DNA of 64,000 nucleotides, from the NCBI RefSeq assembly GCF_012516315.1, contig NZ_CP051185.1, positions 1,013,459 to 1,077,458 on the forward strand, in the 5' to 3' direction. This DNA comes from Limnospira fusiformis SAG 85.79. Lineage in GTDB: Bacteria; Cyanobacteriota; Cyanobacteriia; Cyanobacteriales; Microcoleaceae. Position 1 is the stretch's first letter. The number at the start of each line of letters is the position of its first letter. The translations under genes were made by a program, and so were the position numbers. Below are positions 47,678 through 56,506 of the stretch, piece by piece. Under the pieces are notes generated by a model. That model was not told the origin of the DNA. It worked only from the letters and a program-made list of their open reading frames with translations, and did no database searches.

Positions 47678-47686
47678 CAGAAGGGA

Positions 47687-47998
47687 CTATTCGCGATCGG
47701 AGTCGGTGGAAGGGTTACGCAGTTGCTCGGCTTCTGGACATTCATCAGATACCTGTAGCTCGAAATAGCCACGGGGAACTGATGCCAACTTTTGACTAAT
47801 AGATCCGATGCTCTCGAGGCGCACGATTTCTTCCCAAGAAGACACTTCGTCATCTTCTTCTGTTTCGTAGCGCAGCGTGACCAAATCCCCCTCGATATCA
47901 AGAATATGGGCTTTTTCGATCCACCTTTGCTGGTCCCGCAAAAAGATGCAGACTTCGCGGCCATCACAACAAAGTTGATAGATCTTGCGATGTAGCAT
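47687..47998 (-). CDS. Conserved cyanobacterial hypothetical protein
   Basis: 103 residues from the ATG at 47998 (MLHRKIYQLCCDGREVCIFLRDQQRW); the frame is also open from 48082, adding 28 residues without clear conservation. The core is compact: KAHILDIEGDLVTLRYETEEDDEVSSWEEIVRLESIGSI, Trp and Cys rich with an acidic turn, then a disordered tail. No known domain. The style (two-strand, acidic, SWEE) is common in cyanobacteria-specific small proteins. It is convergent with the metallohydrolase gene. Confidence 0.7.
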   Translation of the reverse strand: MLHRKIYQLCCDGREVCIFLRDQQRWIEKAHILDIEGDLVTLRYETEEDDEVSSWEEIVRLESIGSISQKLASVPRGYFELQVSDECPEAEQLRNPSTDSDRE

Positions 47999-48247
47999 TT
48001 TTAACTTAATCCTGAGAAGTTCGCTGGCTAGGTCAAATCGCCATATTAAGGCGTTGGTCTGATGGGGATGATTATAAGTCATCCATGCGCGCTTATTGTA
48101 CCTGATGTTTGACTGAATCCCATCTGTGTAATTTTATTAATAGCGCATCATTGCTTATTATTATACAGTGTAATCACAAATTTCGGTATCACTCCGATCC
48201 ATGCGGAGGCGGGAAGTTATTAATCTAGCCGGAAAAAGATCTCAATT

Positions 48248-50203
48248 ATGGTTTACGCACAAAATTTATCCCAACCTACAGTATTTGACCTCGCGCGATC
48301 GGGTGATTTTCGGGCGATCGCCTATCTGATTAATAGCTACCTAGCCCCCCAGGGGATACAGGCGCGGGTCATCCCCGATCGCAAAGGATGTTTGCAGGTG
48401 CTGGTGGAGTTTCAACAAGAACCGATCGCCGAGAGAATTATTAAATATATTTGTCATGTCCTGTGGAAGCTGAACTCTCCCCAGGTCTTGGGGGTAAAAA
48501 TTGCCGGTCGCTTCATGGGTGAACCAGATATCCTGTGGAACCAGTCCGTTCGTATTGTCACACCCGCCGCGCGTCAACATTTCCATAGACGAAAAGGGAC
48601 TCGCCTGGACTTTAAAACCCTGCGGACCTTGCTGCTAATGACCTCAGTAACCGCTACTTTAGTTCTGGGATGTTGGGTGAGTTATTATGAGGTAATTGGT
48701 CGGGATGCTCAAGCTATGACCTATTCCCGTGGAGACGAGCGGAGGCAGTCGGGTCAGGTAGCGATGACATCTCCCCCAGTCACTAGACCTAATCAGGTGC
48801 GGGCAGCTTTAGAAACTGTCCCCGTGATTCAACATGAAAATGTATTAAATCCAGAGGACCCTACCGTAACATTAATGTTTGGGGGAGATGTGAACCTGGC
48901 TGGTTCCTTTGCTCAGAAAGTTGGTGATAATTATAGTTGGGCTTTTTCCGAACTACAGGAATATCGGGATGCGGATCTAGCTATGGTGAACTTGGAAAAT
49001 CCTCTGACGAGAGCAACCCTCGCTCGCCCTAATCGACAATTTAATTTTAAAGCTGATCCAGAAGCAGTTAAGGTATTAACAGAAGGTGGCATCGATCTGG
49101 TCAATTTAGCCAATAACCATATCATGGATTACGAAGAAGCAGGACTGGTGGAAACTCTGGAAACCTTGCAGCAAGCCGGTATTCATGCGATCGGAGCAGG
49201 GCGGGATATCGTCGAAGCGCGACGACCGAAAATTATTGAGGTAAAAGGACAGCGGATCGCTTATTTTGGCTATTATGATGCTGATTTGAATGCGGCCGGG
49301 GAAAATCGGGCGGGAACTAACTCTCGTGATAATGAACAGATCGCCGCAGATATTAAAGCTGTGCGTGACCAGGTAGACTGGGTAATTGTTAATTATCACT
49401 GGGGAGTTGAACTTTCTGATTATCCCGGAGATTGGCAAATTGATCTGGGTCGCTATACCATTGACCAGGGAGCCGATGTGGTGATTGGACATCATCCCCA
49501 GGTTCTTCAGGGTGCCGAGATATATAAAGGCAGACCAATTGTTTATTCCTTGGGAAATTTTATTTTTGGTGGTAACAATCGCAGTGATTACGATACAGCC
49601 ATTTTAAGGGTTTCACTAAAGCAAAATCGGAAAATGAAGGTGGAATTTTTACCCGTTGAGGTGCGAGGATATCAGGCTCGTGTAATGCAAGGGGAAAGCG
49701 CCAAGGCTACTTTACGCCATATTGAGCGCATTTCCCGGATTTTTGATCAGCCGATGCCGTACCAGGTAGTCCTGAAGGCTCGTTCTACTGAACCCGCTTT
49801 GAGTGATGCTATAACTACTCCTGAAGTACATCAGGAAACTTTGTCCCCTGGGTTATCGAGGAATGAAGAATCAACTACTATTATCTTAGATGATGCGGAT
49901 AGTGAATCTTCCGTTGATGCTGATCAGCCGACAACCCCATGGTCGGAAACTTCTGGGGAGTCCAAGCAGTTGCAGCCTTTTATCAAAACTCCTTTTATTA
50001 CCGAACCTTTTATTTCTCTCCCTCAACCTGAAGCGAGAACTTCAGAAGGCAGCTACAATGATTCCCAGTCGGAAATTTCCGGCTATTTAACAGCCGGGTC
50101 TCACCGCCAAGCTAAATGTGATCAGTCGATCGCTAAAACCGATAGGGTTTCTCCTCTGGCTCATAGTGGTGAGGCTATTCGTCTTCCTCAACTAGGGTGT
50201 TAG
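48248..50203 (+). CDS. CapA-family (poly-gamma-glutamate capsule/PGA_cap) protein
   Basis: 651 residues. The N-terminal ~110 residues form a soluble cyanobacterial domain. One membrane segment (LLLMTSVTATLVLGCWVSYY, ~128-147) separates it from an extracytoplasmic PGA_cap metallophosphoesterase-like domain (~200-495) with LMFGGDVNLAGS, VNLENPLT, VNLANNHIMDY, NYHWGVEL and IGHHPQVLQG (metal-binding Asp, Asn, His). The last ~140 residues are Ser/Thr/Pro-rich. Members act in export or anchoring of anionic polymers. Here the substrate is unknown. Confidence 0.9.
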   Translation: MVYAQNLSQPTVFDLARSGDFRAIAYLINSYLAPQGIQARVIPDRKGCLQVLVEFQQEPIAERIIKYICHVLWKLNSPQVLGVKIAGRFMGEPDILWNQSVRIVTPAARQHFHRRKGTRLDFKTLRTLLLMTSVTATLVLGCWVSYYEVIGRDAQAMTYSRGDERRQSGQVAMTSPPVTRPNQVRAALETVPVIQHENVLNPEDPTVTLMFGGDVNLAGSFAQKVGDNYSWAFSELQEYRDADLAMVNLENPLTRATLARPNRQFNFKADPEAVKVLTEGGIDLVNLANNHIMDYEEAGLVETLETLQQAGIHAIGAGRDIVEARRPKIIEVKGQRIAYFGYYDADLNAAGENRAGTNSRDNEQIAADIKAVRDQVDWVIVNYHWGVELSDYPGDWQIDLGRYTIDQGADVVIGHHPQVLQGAEIYKGRPIVYSLGNFIFGGNNRSDYDTAILRVSLKQNRKMKVEFLPVEVRGYQARVMQGESAKATLRHIERISRIFDQPMPYQVVLKARSTEPALSDAITTPEVHQETLSPGLSRNEESTTIILDDADSESSVDADQPTTPWSETSGESKQLQPFIKTPFITEPFISLPQPEARTSEGSYNDSQSEISGYLTAGSHRQAKCDQSIAKTDRVSPLAHSGEAIRLPQLGC

Positions 50204-50392
50204 AGGTTTATTGGTCAGGATCTAAAACTTTCAACAATGTCAGCGTGCGTCACCCCATGTCATTTGTCGTGTTTCGTCAACAGCCCCACTCCACTTGCGG
50301 GATGGGGTTTCTCCGAGGAAGATCATGAAAATTATCACTGTGTGACGGCACCCGACAAACTCTACTAAATTCCCAAGGAAGAATAAATTACT

Positions 50393-51283
50393 GTGTTTGC
50401 GATCGCACTTAACCAAAAACAATATAAGACCTATACCCTATGTGACCATAAGGCAGAGTCCTGTCTGGAGGTAGTACCGGAAAGGGGTGGGTTAATTACT
50501 CGCTGGTCAGTTAAAGGTGAAGAACTGCTATATATGGATGAGGAAAGGTTTGCTGACCCCAGTTTGACCGTCCGGGGTGGTATTCCGATTCTGTTTCCCA
50601 TCTGTGGAAATTTACCCGATAATAGTTATACTCACCAAGACCGGGAATATGGGCTAAAACAGCATGGCTTTGCTCGTGATTTACCCTGGAGCGTAAGAAA
50701 ACAAGACGAAACCAACGCCGCCTCCATTACTCTAGGGTTAACTAGCAATGAGGAAACGCGATCGCTATATCCCTTTGACTTTGAATTAGAGTTTACCTAT
50801 ACCCTCAAGGGAAACGGACTAGAGATTTTCCAGCGTTACACTAATCTATCAGGGTTAGTGAACAGTATGCCCCCTGAGTCCATGCCTTTTTCAGCCGGTT
50901 TACATCCTTATTTCTGGGTCCCAGATAAAAGTCAACTGCGTTTTCACATTCCAGCCATGCAGTATTGGGACCAACCCACCCAGAGTCTCCACGATTTTCG
51001 AGGTTACTTTGATCCTAATGTCGAAGAAATCGATGGGATTTTTGGGCCTTTGACCGGATTAGGAGCGACCATGACTGATTTAAGTCGCAATTTAAGATTA
51101 TCCCTCAACTACAGTGCAGCTTATTCCCGTGTAGTCTTTTGGACTGTCAAGGGTAAGGATTATGTTTGTCTCGAACCTTGGACTGCACCGAGAAACGCTA
51201 TGAACACCGGAAAACTGCTAACTCACCTAAAGCCGGGAACCAGTTGCGAGATGGTAGTTTACCTTATGGCAACTTTTTTATAA
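50393..51283 (+). CDS. Aldose 1-epimerase-like (galactose mutarotase fold) protein
   Basis: 296 residues from GTG at 50393. The beta-sandwich motifs of the hexose-6-phosphate/aldose epimerase family are present: ERGGLITRWSVKGEELLYMDEERFAD, VRGGIPILFPICG, QHGFARDLPW (conserved His), GLHPYF (second His) and the catalytic-type ENP-equivalent VCLEPWTAP. Such enzymes interconvert alpha and beta anomers of sugars or sugar phosphates in the cytosol. The preceding gap (50204-50392) has one hairpin-like GC stretch and no gene. Confidence 0.9.
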   Translation: MFAIALNQKQYKTYTLCDHKAESCLEVVPERGGLITRWSVKGEELLYMDEERFADPSLTVRGGIPILFPICGNLPDNSYTHQDREYGLKQHGFARDLPWSVRKQDETNAASITLGLTSNEETRSLYPFDFELEFTYTLKGNGLEIFQRYTNLSGLVNSMPPESMPFSAGLHPYFWVPDKSQLRFHIPAMQYWDQPTQSLHDFRGYFDPNVEEIDGIFGPLTGLGATMTDLSRNLRLSLNYSAAYSRVVFWTVKGKDYVCLEPWTAPRNAMNTGKLLTHLKPGTSCEMVVYLMATFL

Positions 51284-51354
51284 AAAATGTTTGACAACCA
51301 AAATTAGCTATGCTACTATAGAAAACTGTGTGAGATTACAAAAACCACTCACGA

Positions 51355-51426
51355 GGGTCGCTAACTCAATGGTAGAGTACTCGGCTTTTAACCGATTAGT
51401 TCCGGGTTCGAGTCCCGGGCGACCCA
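51355..51426 (+). tRNA. tRNA-Lys (UUU)
   Basis: Acceptor arms GGGTCGC and GCGACCC pair perfectly and are followed by discriminator A. There is a D stem ACTC/GAGT, an anticodon loop CTTTTAA with anticodon TTT at its centre, and a T arm CCGGG-TTCGAGT-CCCGG. CCA is not encoded, as is usual in cyanobacteria. Confidence 0.96.
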
Positions 51427-51781
51427 TTCGCACTGTGTTTCCAGTGATAATTGCGTAATTAGCTCCGCGCCGATAGGGGAGCGTCGGGATTAGTCGCTTT
51501 CCACTGAGGGGGGGGCGGCGGTAAGCCAGCTACGATGGGCGGAAAATTGACAGATTCATCGTTGATGGTATGATGGATACACCTGACAGGGCAGTAAATA
51601 GCGAGGAAAAACTGCTATACTCGGTTTGGTGGGTTGGAAGCCCGGGCTGTAGTTTGAGATTCAGCGTCGGGTAGTTCAGTAAATATAACTTGATACAATG
51701 AGCCATAAATCGTAAAATTGTTTTAAGATTGTTTTAATCAAAACCTCAATTAGAGATTAAGAAGACTTAGGAGGAGACTTT
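51427..51781 (+). promoter_or_regulatory. fba upstream region
   Basis: There is no gene. A TGATACAATG-like stretch near 51690 and GTTTTAATC repeats (51721-51740) are seen. Ribosome site AGGAGG lies at 51769-51776, just before the fba ATG. I cannot place the promoter with confidence. Confidence 0.5.
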
Positions 51782-52861
51782 ATGGCGATAGTACCGATGC
51801 GGTTGCTGCTAGATCATGCTGCTGAGAATGATTATGGCATCCCGGCTTACAACGTTAACAACATGGAGCAGATCCAATCGATCATGCAAGCTGCTCATGA
51901 AACCAACAGCCCCGTGATCCTGCAAGCATCTCGTGGTGCTCGCTCTTATGCTGGTGAAAACTTCCTGCGCCACCTGATCTTGGCGGCGGTGGAAACCTAT
52001 CCTCATATCCCTGTGGCTATGCACCAGGATCATGGAAATTCCCCCGCCACTTGCTATTCTGCAATGCGTCATGGCTTTACCAGTGTGATGATGGATGGGT
52101 CTCTGGAAGCTGATGCCAAGACCCCCTCTGATTTCGAGTACAATGTGCGGGTAACTGCTGAAGTGGTTAATGTAGCTCACTCCATTGGTGTGAGTGTAGA
52201 AGGGGAACTGGGTTGCTTGGGTTCTCTGGAAACTGGTATGGGTGACAAGGAAGATGGTCACGGCGCGGAAGGTGTCCTGACTCGCGACCAATTGCTGACC
52301 GACCCCGATCAAGCGGTTGAATTTGTAGAACGTACTCAGGTTGATGCTTTGGCTGTAGCCATTGGAACTAGCCACGGTGCTTATAAGTTCTCCCGTAAAC
52401 CGACTGGGGAAATTTTGGCAATCAGCCGCATTGAAGAAATCCACCGCCGTTTACCAAATACCCACTTGGTGATGCACGGTTCTTCTTCTGTTCCCGAAGA
52501 TCTGATTGCTTTGATCAACCAATACGGTGGTCAAATTCCTGAAACTTACGGTGTTCCGGTTGAAGAAATCCAGAAAGGTATCAAGAGTGGTGTTCGGAAA
52601 GTGAACATTGATACTGACAACCGTTTGGCGATTACTGCTGCTATTCGTGAAGCTGCGGCTAAAGATCCTTCTAACTTTGACCCCCGCCACTTCATGAAGC
52701 CTTCTATCAAGTATATGCAGAAGGTTTGCGCCGATCGCTATCAACAGTTCGGAACTGCTGGTAATGCTGACAAGATTAAAGTTCAAACTCTCGACGAGTT
52801 CGCGGCTAAATATGCTAGTGGTGCTTTGAGTGCAACTTCTAAAAAAGCTGTGGCTGTGTAG
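51782..52861 (+). CDS. fba: Class II fructose-1,6-bisphosphate aldolase (Calvin-cycle type)
   Basis: 359 residues starting [19 protein letters not shown], preceded by AGGAGG. There is a TIM barrel with zinc ligands in MHQDHGNS and VMHGSSSVP, and [17 protein letters not shown] and [11 protein letters not shown] (substrate/Na+ loop). It condenses dihydroxyacetone phosphate with glyceraldehyde-3-phosphate (or erythrose-4-phosphate) in the Calvin cycle and in gluconeogenesis. The length and sequence match the CbbA/FbaA group used in cyanobacteria. A strong terminator follows. Confidence 0.97.
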   Translation: MAIVPMRLLLDHAAENDYGIPAYNVNNMEQIQSIMQAAHETNSPVILQASRGARSYAGENFLRHLILAAVETYPHIPVAMHQDHGNSPATCYSAMRHGFTSVMMDGSLEADAKTPSDFEYNVRVTAEVVNVAHSIGVSVEGELGCLGSLETGMGDKEDGHGAEGVLTRDQLLTDPDQAVEFVERTQVDALAVAIGTSHGAYKFSRKPTGEILAISRIEEIHRRLPNTHLVMHGSSSVPEDLIALINQYGGQIPETYGVPVEEIQKGIKSGVRKVNIDTDNRLAITAAIREAAAKDPSNFDPRHFMKPSIKYMQKVCADRYQQFGTAGNADKIKVQTLDEFAAKYASGALSATSKKAVAV

Positions 52862-52904
52862 TTAACTTATGTTAACTCAGAGATGGGTTTTTAAATAATT
52901 AATT

Positions 52905-52935
52905 TAACCCGGTTTTATGCCGGGTTTTATTTTTT
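52905..52935 (+). terminator. Terminator of fba
   Basis: AACCCGG pairs with CCGGGTT across a seven-base loop (TTTTATG), followed by a T-rich tract. It lies 45 bp after the stop. Confidence 0.85.
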
Positions 52936-53585
52936 GAGGAGGTTCGAGAAACAGGTTGATAGGAGAGGGTGAATTCATCAAAAGGGATTATAGAGGAGAT
53001 TAGGGATAAATTTGGGGGTAATTTTCTGGCTCGACAAAATTACCATCACAATCAGACTTTTCTCGATATTCGATCGCCTTAAAATCGACTTGATCCCATT
53101 GATATTTAGCAAAAGATCCACAATCTCCTATACCCCGATATTTGGTAAAGACAGTTAAAACACCCTGAATAGGGTCATAATCAACCAAACCGACGACCTC
53201 ATCAATCTGAGTTTCTACCCTTTGACCACTAGAGTTGATTTCAAATGATGGTAATTTAACCCGCGAGACCTTAACACCCTGATTAGTTTCTCGATAGACA
53301 AAGAAATTATAATTATTTTGGTAGGCTGTTTGAAAGCAGAGTAATTGTACCAAATATCCCTGAGTTCCCAAAGGATAAGCAAAGGAACCGACTTGAAAGG
53401 GGAAAGAAGTACCACCGGGACAAAGGGTTAATTGGTCACGATTGCTGTAAAAATACTGCATTATGGACTCAGGAACCCGAAAAAAAGGATCACCTTGCTC
53501 AAGGTCTTCGTCGATCGCTTCTGGAGCATGATTTAATCTCAAATTAGGTTAACATTTGACGGCAATACGGTATAATACCAAGTAT

Positions 53586-53697
53586 GGTGCGAGACCTTCG
53601 GGTATGAAATAGAGCTGAAATGGGCGAAATAACTACCCGGTGAGGACTTCAACCCCTTGGTTGATTGGGTCGCATCCCTGGCCATCCCATAACACAG
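53586..53697 (+). mobile_element. 5' fragment of a group II intron inside element C
   Basis: It begins GTGCGAGACCTTCGGG and matches the first ~110 bp of intron 4 (15596) in sequence and structure. The 5' exon ends AAGTATG, like the 5' exon of intron 4 (GCGTATG). It is cut off at the tnpB junction, so it cannot splice. Confidence 0.78.
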
Positions 53698-53699
53698 CC

Positions 53700-54085
53700 T
53701 GATTTTTTTGCCCCCCTTCGAGACTTCCAATATGGTTGCCAAGGTGAAGCGTCTAATCAGGTCTAAGACTGCCCGCGCCATGCTGACATGGGCGCATTAT
53801 CGATTCAAACTAACCCTGAGACATAAGCGCGGAAATAACTGAACAGTTGTAGATGTGACCGAAGAATACACCAGCAAAACCTGTACTCACTGTGGTCATG
53901 TCCATTCCCAGCTAGGTGGCTCAAAAGTGTTCCGATGTCCTGAGTGCGGGTTCACTCTACCACGGGACTGGAACGGTGCTTTTGGAATCTTTCTAAAAGC
54001 TTTGCGGGATACCGCCTCTGTTACCTTAACGGGTAATAGTGCTATCGTCGCATTGTCCGGGAACAACCGGAAAAATGTCGCGTAA
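53700..54085 (+). pseudogene. tnpB: Truncated tnpB (IS607 chimeric copy C)
   Basis: It resumes at FETSNMVAKVKR and goes through an in-frame TGA (near 53840, after RGNN) and a small sequence change, then VTEEYTSKTCTHCGH, CPECGF and LPRDWNGA to the stop at 54083. It lacks the first catalytic region. A second break relative to copy B shows independent decay. Confidence 0.8.
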
Positions 54086-54197
54086 ATGTATCAGTAACTT
54101 GCTCAGGTTGACCGGAGGGAGCATGATTTAATCTCAAATTAGGTTAATATTTTAGGGCAATACGGTATAATAAGCGAGAAGGGTTGAGGATAAACCT

Positions 54198-54857
54198 ATT
54201 GCCAGATATGTCAAACCCAAGGAAGCGGCCCAAATCCTTCGAGTCCATGAAAGAACACTCCGCAGATGGGACTCCAATGGCTCAATCGACACCATCAGAA
54301 CCCCCGCTGGGCAACGACGATACAACGTTGAGTCATATTCTGATTCCATATCAGGCAGTGACAAACGCCAAGTCGTTATCTATGCCAGAGTTAGTAGCCG
54401 CGCCCAGCAGTCCGACCTCAACCGACAGGTGGCCGCACTGTCCAACCTCTACCCCGAAGCAGAAGTCGTCTCAGAAATCCGAGGCGGGCTCAACTTCAAG
54501 GGAAAGAAAATGCTGGCCTTACTGGGACATCATTTGTCAGGAGATGTCCGCATGGTTGTCGTTGCCCACCAAGACCGATTGGCAATATGGGGATTTGACT
54601 TGTTTCGATGGCTCTGTGAGCAAAACAGGTGTTCACTCATGGTTCTCAACCAGACAAGTCTCAGTCCAGAACCAGAAATGGTTGAGGACATCCTCGCCAT
54701 CCTCCACTGCTTCAGTTCCCGATTATACGGAGTGCGTAAATACAAAACTCAGGTCAAAGAAGATCCGGATTTACCCCAGCCCGGAGCTAAATCAAGTCTG
54801 GCGCAAATGGTTGGCTGCTTGTCGGTATTGCTACAACCAAGCAATTGCATTATCTAG
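54198..54857 (+). CDS. tnpA: IS607 serine recombinase TnpA (copy D)
   Basis: 219 residues if it starts at the ATT at 54198. An in-frame stop lies at 54171, and no ATG, GTG or TTG lies between, so the start is unusual. It has a MerR-like helix-turn-helix (YVKPKEAAQILRVHERTLRRW, SNGS.DTIRTPAGQRRYN), the nucleophile motif YARVSS, SSRAQQSDLNRQ, then VVVAHQDRLA and the C-terminal LSPEPEMVEDILAILHCF with FSSRLYGVRKYK. It excises and inserts the element by serine recombination without long target preference. It overlaps the start of tnpB. Confidence 0.85.
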   Translation: MARYVKPKEAAQILRVHERTLRRWDSNGSIDTIRTPAGQRRYNVESYSDSISGSDKRQVVIYARVSSRAQQSDLNRQVAALSNLYPEAEVVSEIRGGLNFKGKKMLALLGHHLSGDVRMVVVAHQDRLAIWGFDLFRWLCEQNRCSLMVLNQTSLSPEPEMVEDILAILHCFSSRLYGVRKYKTQVKEDPDLPQPGAKSSLAQMVGCLSVLLQPSNCII

Positions 54858-55878
54858 GAGTGGTAAACGACTAAGCAAACTGAAATTACGCAACGAAGTG
54901 ATGCAGAGTGACTTACCCGAATGGGTCAAAGAAACACCCTGCCACATTCGGCAAAATGCCATCTTTGATGCCTATCTCGCCTTTTCAGCCAGTCCAGGCG
55001 CCAGGTTTAGGAGCTGTCGGGATAGTTCTCAAGCCATCAAGTTTAACGATGCTAATTTCTCTTCAGGGAGTTGGTATCCAAGACTAACGAAAGGATTAAC
55101 TTTCATGGTTTCCGAACCCATCCCTAAAACTTGCGGGCAAGGGACTCAGTTGGTGTTTACCAAAGGTCGATGGTTGGCGATTTTCCCTGAACCAGTTGCC
55201 GTTACCCCAACTGAAGCGAATGGCGTAATTGCATTAGACCCGGGTGTGCGAACTTTCATAACTGGGTTTGATGGCTCTCGGTTTATGGAATTGGGCTCCG
55301 GGGATATTGGACGCATTACTAGGCTATGTCAACATTTGGATGATTTGATGAGCCGAATCGCCAAGGAACCCTGTCGTTCAAGGAGGCGACGGATGAGGCA
55401 AGCGGCTCAACGAATGAGAACCAAAATCCGCAATCTAGTTGATGAAGCCCACAAACAAATTGCTCACTACTTGACTCACAACTACAGCCTAATTTTTTTG
55501 CCCACCTTCGAGACTTCCGATATGGTTGCCAAGGTGAAGCGTCTAATCAGGTCTAAGACTGCCCGAGCCATGCTGACATGGGCGCATTATCGATTCAAAC
55601 TAACCCTGAGACATCAAGGGGAAATAACTGGAACCACAGTTGTAGATGTGACGGAAGAATACACCAGCAAAACCTGTACTCACTGTGGTCATGTGCATTC
55701 CCAGCTAGGTGGCTCAAAAGTGTTCCGATGTCCGGAGTGCGGGTTCACTCTACCCAGGGACTGGAACGGTGCTTTTGGAATCTTTCTAAAAGCTTTGCGG
55801 GATACCGCCTCTGTTACCTTAACGGGTAATAGTGCTATCGTCGCATTGTCCGGCAATAGCCGGATAAATGTCGCGTAA
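54682..55878 (+). CDS. tnpB: TnpB RNA-guided nuclease family protein (copy D)
   Basis: About 398 residues from the TTG at 54682, overlapping tnpA. The frame is open to 54184, but that part is an overprint of tnpA. All three catalytic acidic residues are present: ALDPGVRTFITGF, FLPTFETSD and LPRDWNGAFG, plus the CTHCGH/CPECGF zinc finger. The C-terminus (TGNSAIVALSGNSRINVA) overlaps the likely guide-RNA segment that ends at the right end. It is nearly identical to copy A. Family role: RNA-guided double-strand cutting that favours element retention. Confidence 0.9.
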   Translation: MRTSSPSSTASVPDYTECVNTKLRSKKIRIYPSPELNQVWRKWLAACRYCYNQAIALSRSGKRLSKLKLRNEVMQSDLPEWVKETPCHIRQNAIFDAYLAFSASPGARFRSCRDSSQAIKFNDANFSSGSWYPRLTKGLTFMVSEPIPKTCGQGTQLVFTKGRWLAIFPEPVAVTPTEANGVIALDPGVRTFITGFDGSRFMELGSGDIGRITRLCQHLDDLMSRIAKEPCRSRRRRMRQAAQRMRTKIRNLVDEAHKQIAHYLTHNYSLIFLPTFETSDMVAKVKRLIRSKTARAMLTWAHYRFKLTLRHQGEITGTTVVDVTEEYTSKTCTHCGHVHSQLGGSKVFRCPECGFTLPRDWNGAFGIFLKALRDTASVTLTGNSAIVALSGNSRINVA

Positions 55879-55949
55879 ATGTATCAGGGAACACTACCAT
55901 GCTGGCAGAATAAGCAGGCGATCGCCATAGTTAGGGCTAATTTTCGCAT

Positions 55950-56506
55950 ATTTTTAAATACAGATGAGCATATACTGTGGTCATACATCATCCGTAGGCA
56001 CAAACCAGGTAATTTTAAATGTCAGCACCCCCGGCTGAAGCACAGGGGCTTCGTGCCCCCCTTTCAGGTAGCTGACCAGCTATAGCCTTAACTGGCTACG
56101 TTCAGAGCAAGAGTTAAAGTTCTTACCCTGGAATGCGTGCTAGTTCCAGGCTCATGAACCGAATCGTTAAACATCTCTAAGGGGTTAAGGACGTGCGATT
56201 TGGATAGTACCGACTCTGAACATTGGCGTTCGCGCAGCGTGCGCGTTAGCGCAAGCGCAAACATTACCCCGCAAGGGAGTCGGAGCCAACCATAGCTCCA
56301 TGGAGGGGCAACCATACCCCTCCACCCCGCAAGGGGGTGCTGGCGGCGGTCATCCGCTTGAGTCGGTTTTCCTCTCCGCGATAAATCACGGAGCTTCCAA
56401 CCCTCCCAGGAGTTTTACGTGATAGCCGGAACTAACCAAATTATGGGCAGATTTTTGTTAAATTAGCAGAAATGCACTTAATCTGTATATTGAGGATACT
56501 TGACCG
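55950..56506. other. Structured intergenic region, possible IS200/IS605-type remnant
   Basis: There are several hairpins: GTCAGC...GCTGAC enclosing GGGGCTTCGTGCCCC (56013-56075), the repeat palindrome GCGTTCGCGCAGCGTGCGC (56228-56246), and CTCCGCGATAAATCACGGAG (56372-56391), which resembles a block beside the element at 40983-41275. No transposase is left and no protein gene is supported. Nature uncertain. Confidence 0.35.

Larger units (their letters stand above)
53525..54094 (+). mobile_element. Chimeric mini-element: IS607 ends with group II intron 5' fragment (copy C)
   Basis: Left end AGCATGATTTAATCTC at 53525, then the intron start GTGCGAGACC at 53586 continuing to about 53697 (GGCCATCCCATAACAC), then tnpB from FFAP..FETSNM to the right end TGTATCAG at 54094. 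The junctions are the same as in copy B (40355-40928), so the chimeric unit moved as a whole. The target is the exported-protein gene. Confidence 0.87.
54120..55887 (+). mobile_element. IS607-family element, copy D (apparently intact)
   Basis: Left end AGCATGATTTAATCTC at 54120 and right end TGTATCAG at 55887. It contains full-length tnpA and tnpB without internal stops. It is inserted just 25 bp from mini-element C, in the signal-peptide part of the same exported-protein gene. It is the best candidate for an active copy that could also move the chimeric derivatives in trans. Confidence 0.9.
53000..55949 (-). pseudogene. Exported DUF1176-like protein gene split by two IS607-family elements
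   Basis: The N-terminal end lies at 55949-55888: MRKLALTMAIACLFCQHGSV, a signal peptide. A 26-bp fragment (54095-54119) between the two elements gives PSGQPEQV in frame after it. The body is at 53524-53000 (PEAIDEDLEQGDPFFRVPES...). Joined without the elements this makes one ~190-residue exported protein with a C-terminal YRGIGDCGSFAKYQWD and KSDCDG as in DUF1176 proteins. The gene is broken by element D (54120-55887) and by chimeric element C (53525-54094). Its function is unknown. The open frame reported for the body starts artificially inside the IS end. Confidence 0.8.

Noticed and set aside
51809..52444. 211-residue frame opposite fba
   Set aside because: It is a shadow of strong codon bias in fba; no ribosome site and no recognisable domain.
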